From NCBI GenBank assembly GCA_028281385.1, contig JANQJY010000049.1, positions 1-64,000 of the forward strand: a stretch of 64,000 nucleotides of DNA, in the 5' to 3' direction. Shown here one piece after another: positions 63,248 to 64,000 of the stretch. The first letter of the stretch is position 1. Each line of letters begins with the position of its first letter. The notes under the pieces are model-generated. The model was not told the DNA's origin and did not search any database. It was given only the letters and a program-made list of their open reading frames with translations. Source of the DNA: Rickettsiales bacterium (lineage in GTDB: Bacteria > Pseudomonadota > Alphaproteobacteria > Rickettsiales > UBA3002). Made by a program: the position numbers and the translations under genes.

Positions 63248-64000
63248 TTCCTGCGGATTATCCACCATAATCCGTTGCAAGTTCGCCTTATCCTCCACCC
63301 AGTCGGCGAGCATATCCACCAATGCGCCGTCATTGGGCATTGGCGTGGGAATATGCGGATGCGGCCAGTCGCTCCCCCACAGCATGCGTTGCGGATTAGC
63401 CCTTACCAGAGCGCGGGCAAAGGGGGTAACATCCGTATAGGGCGCATGCTGTTCGCCGGTTATGCGGTACGCTCCGGACAGCTTTACCCAGCACCGTCCG
63501 CTTTCCACCAGCTTCAGCAGTGACGTAAATCCCGGATGGTTCAGTCCTTTATGTGTGGGCATGTGCCCCATATGATCGATCACCGCCTCTGTCGGAAGGC
63601 CGGATAAGCGCTCATACACATCGTCGAATTCGGAAACATCAATGAGATATTGGATATGCCATCCCATCGGTGCCACCCGTGCCGCGAGCCTGTTGATGAT
63701 ATCCGCCTCCACACCGCCTTTGAACAGCAGATTCACGCGAATGCCGCAAAATCCTTCGCCATGCAGTGCCGTTAATTCCTCATCGCTCACAGAAGCGTCC
63801 ACTACCGCCACCCCTCGGGCCTTATCCGTTCCGAGCGCTCTGATCGTATCACGCGTTGCCCGGTTATCCGTACCATACACGCTGGGCTGTACCACTACGC
63901 TGCGTTCAATTCCGACGGCAGCTGCCATGCGCCGGTAATCCGCCAGTAAAGCATCGCTCGGTGTGTAGCTGCGCTGGTCAGTGTAAGCATACTGCGTTTG
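63224..64000 (-). CDS. Amidohydrolase-family protein (partial)
   Basis: A TIM-barrel amidohydrolase of the Amidohydro_2 type, 258 residues seen; the frame is open to the window edge, so the N-terminus with the first metal-binding His residues lies outside. Visible segments are ERSVVVQPSVYGTDNRAT, GICIRVNLLF-like, EAVIDHMGHMPTHKG with a conserved Asp-His, CWVKLSGAYRI, and MLWGSDWPHPHIPTPMPNDG, which holds the metal-binding Asp and is typical of 2-pyrone-4,6-dicarbaxylate lactonase-like enzymes. It is convergent with and overlaps the dehydrogenase by 24 bp. Confidence 0.88.
   Translation of the reverse strand, partial: QTQYAYTDQRSYTPSDALLADYRRMAAAVGIERSVVVQPSVYGTDNRATRDTIRALGTDKARGVAVVDASVSDEELTALHGEGFCGIRVNLLFKGGVEADIINRLAARVAPMGWHIQYLIDVSEFDDVYERLSGLPTEAVIDHMGHMPTHKGLNHPGFTSLLKLVESGRCWVKLSGAYRITGEQHAPYTDVTPFARALVRANPQRMLWGSDWPHPHIPTPMPNDGALVDMLADWVEDKANLQRIMVDNPQELYGFERV

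Overview
The window reads as alphaproteobacterial chromosome. The evidence is the gene order hemE-hemH-hemJ-rho set against ppsR(DUF299)-aroE-coaE-dnaQ-secB-Tim44-mltA-smr, a YchF-Pth-bL25-Prs block, a eukaryote-like NADP isocitrate dehydrogenase, a mdh-sucCDAB-lpd operon, a phasin and a MidA homologue. Heptose epimerase and Lgt indicate a Gram-negative envelope. The pseudopilin type recalls Micavibrio-like lineages, but I cannot place the organism below class with confidence.

Layout. 1-9 kb: peroxiredoxin, thioredoxin reductase and a LysR regulator, then a candidate structured small RNA (3065-3193), then a leftward housekeeping operon (prs, rplY, pth, ychF, FKBP-like, aatA). 9-18.7 kb: uvrC-pgsA rightward, hldD-lgt-midA-pgeF-ilvE leftward, then UbiK/BMFP, YbjN, proC and a phasin. 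18.7-26.7 kb: mostly leftward OmpR/EnvZ-like pair, smr, mltA, tim44, dnaQ, coaE, aroE and ppsR. 26664-27044 is a probable chromosomal origin: it has the hemE/DUF299 context known from Caulobacter, DnaA-box-like sites, an AT-rich tract, and gene orientation that diverges from it. 27-40.4 kb: haem synthesis, rho, and the TCA operon, all rightward. mnmE-mnmG-parAB, commonly found after rho in this class, are absent.

40.4-45.4 kb: a pseudopilin gene preceded by a structured leader RNA, a DUF378 protein, icd, a cold-shock protein, a sulfotransferase, a fragment of a GIY-YIG gene and a nuclease-like gene.

45506-55225 is a 9.7-kb P4-like integrated element and the most interesting part. It sits inside the anticodon loop of a tRNA-Arg(CCT) gene. 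The 3' half of that gene lies at 45469-45514 and the 5' half at 55217-55256, and joined at the shared 9-bp core they form one complete 77-nt tRNA. The element carries its own intact tRNA-Arg(CCT) (55032-55108), apparently replacing the gene it breaks. It also has a tyrosine integrase, an Xre/ImmA pair, a C4-like antisense RNA ahead of an AlpA-like gene and a P4-type primase-helicase, two GIY-YIG proteins, and a MuF head-type protein with a distinct C-terminal tail followed by an overlapping small gene: a likely MuF polymorphic toxin and immunity pair. No terminase, portal or capsid gene is present, which suggests a satellite.

55.4-64 kb: a nitrilase-family amidase overlapping a BCCT transporter, an unrecognised 447-residue protein, an alpha/beta hydrolase with a degenerate nucleophile elbow, a YdiJ-like FAD/Fe-S dehydrogenase, and an amidohydrolase cut by the window edge.
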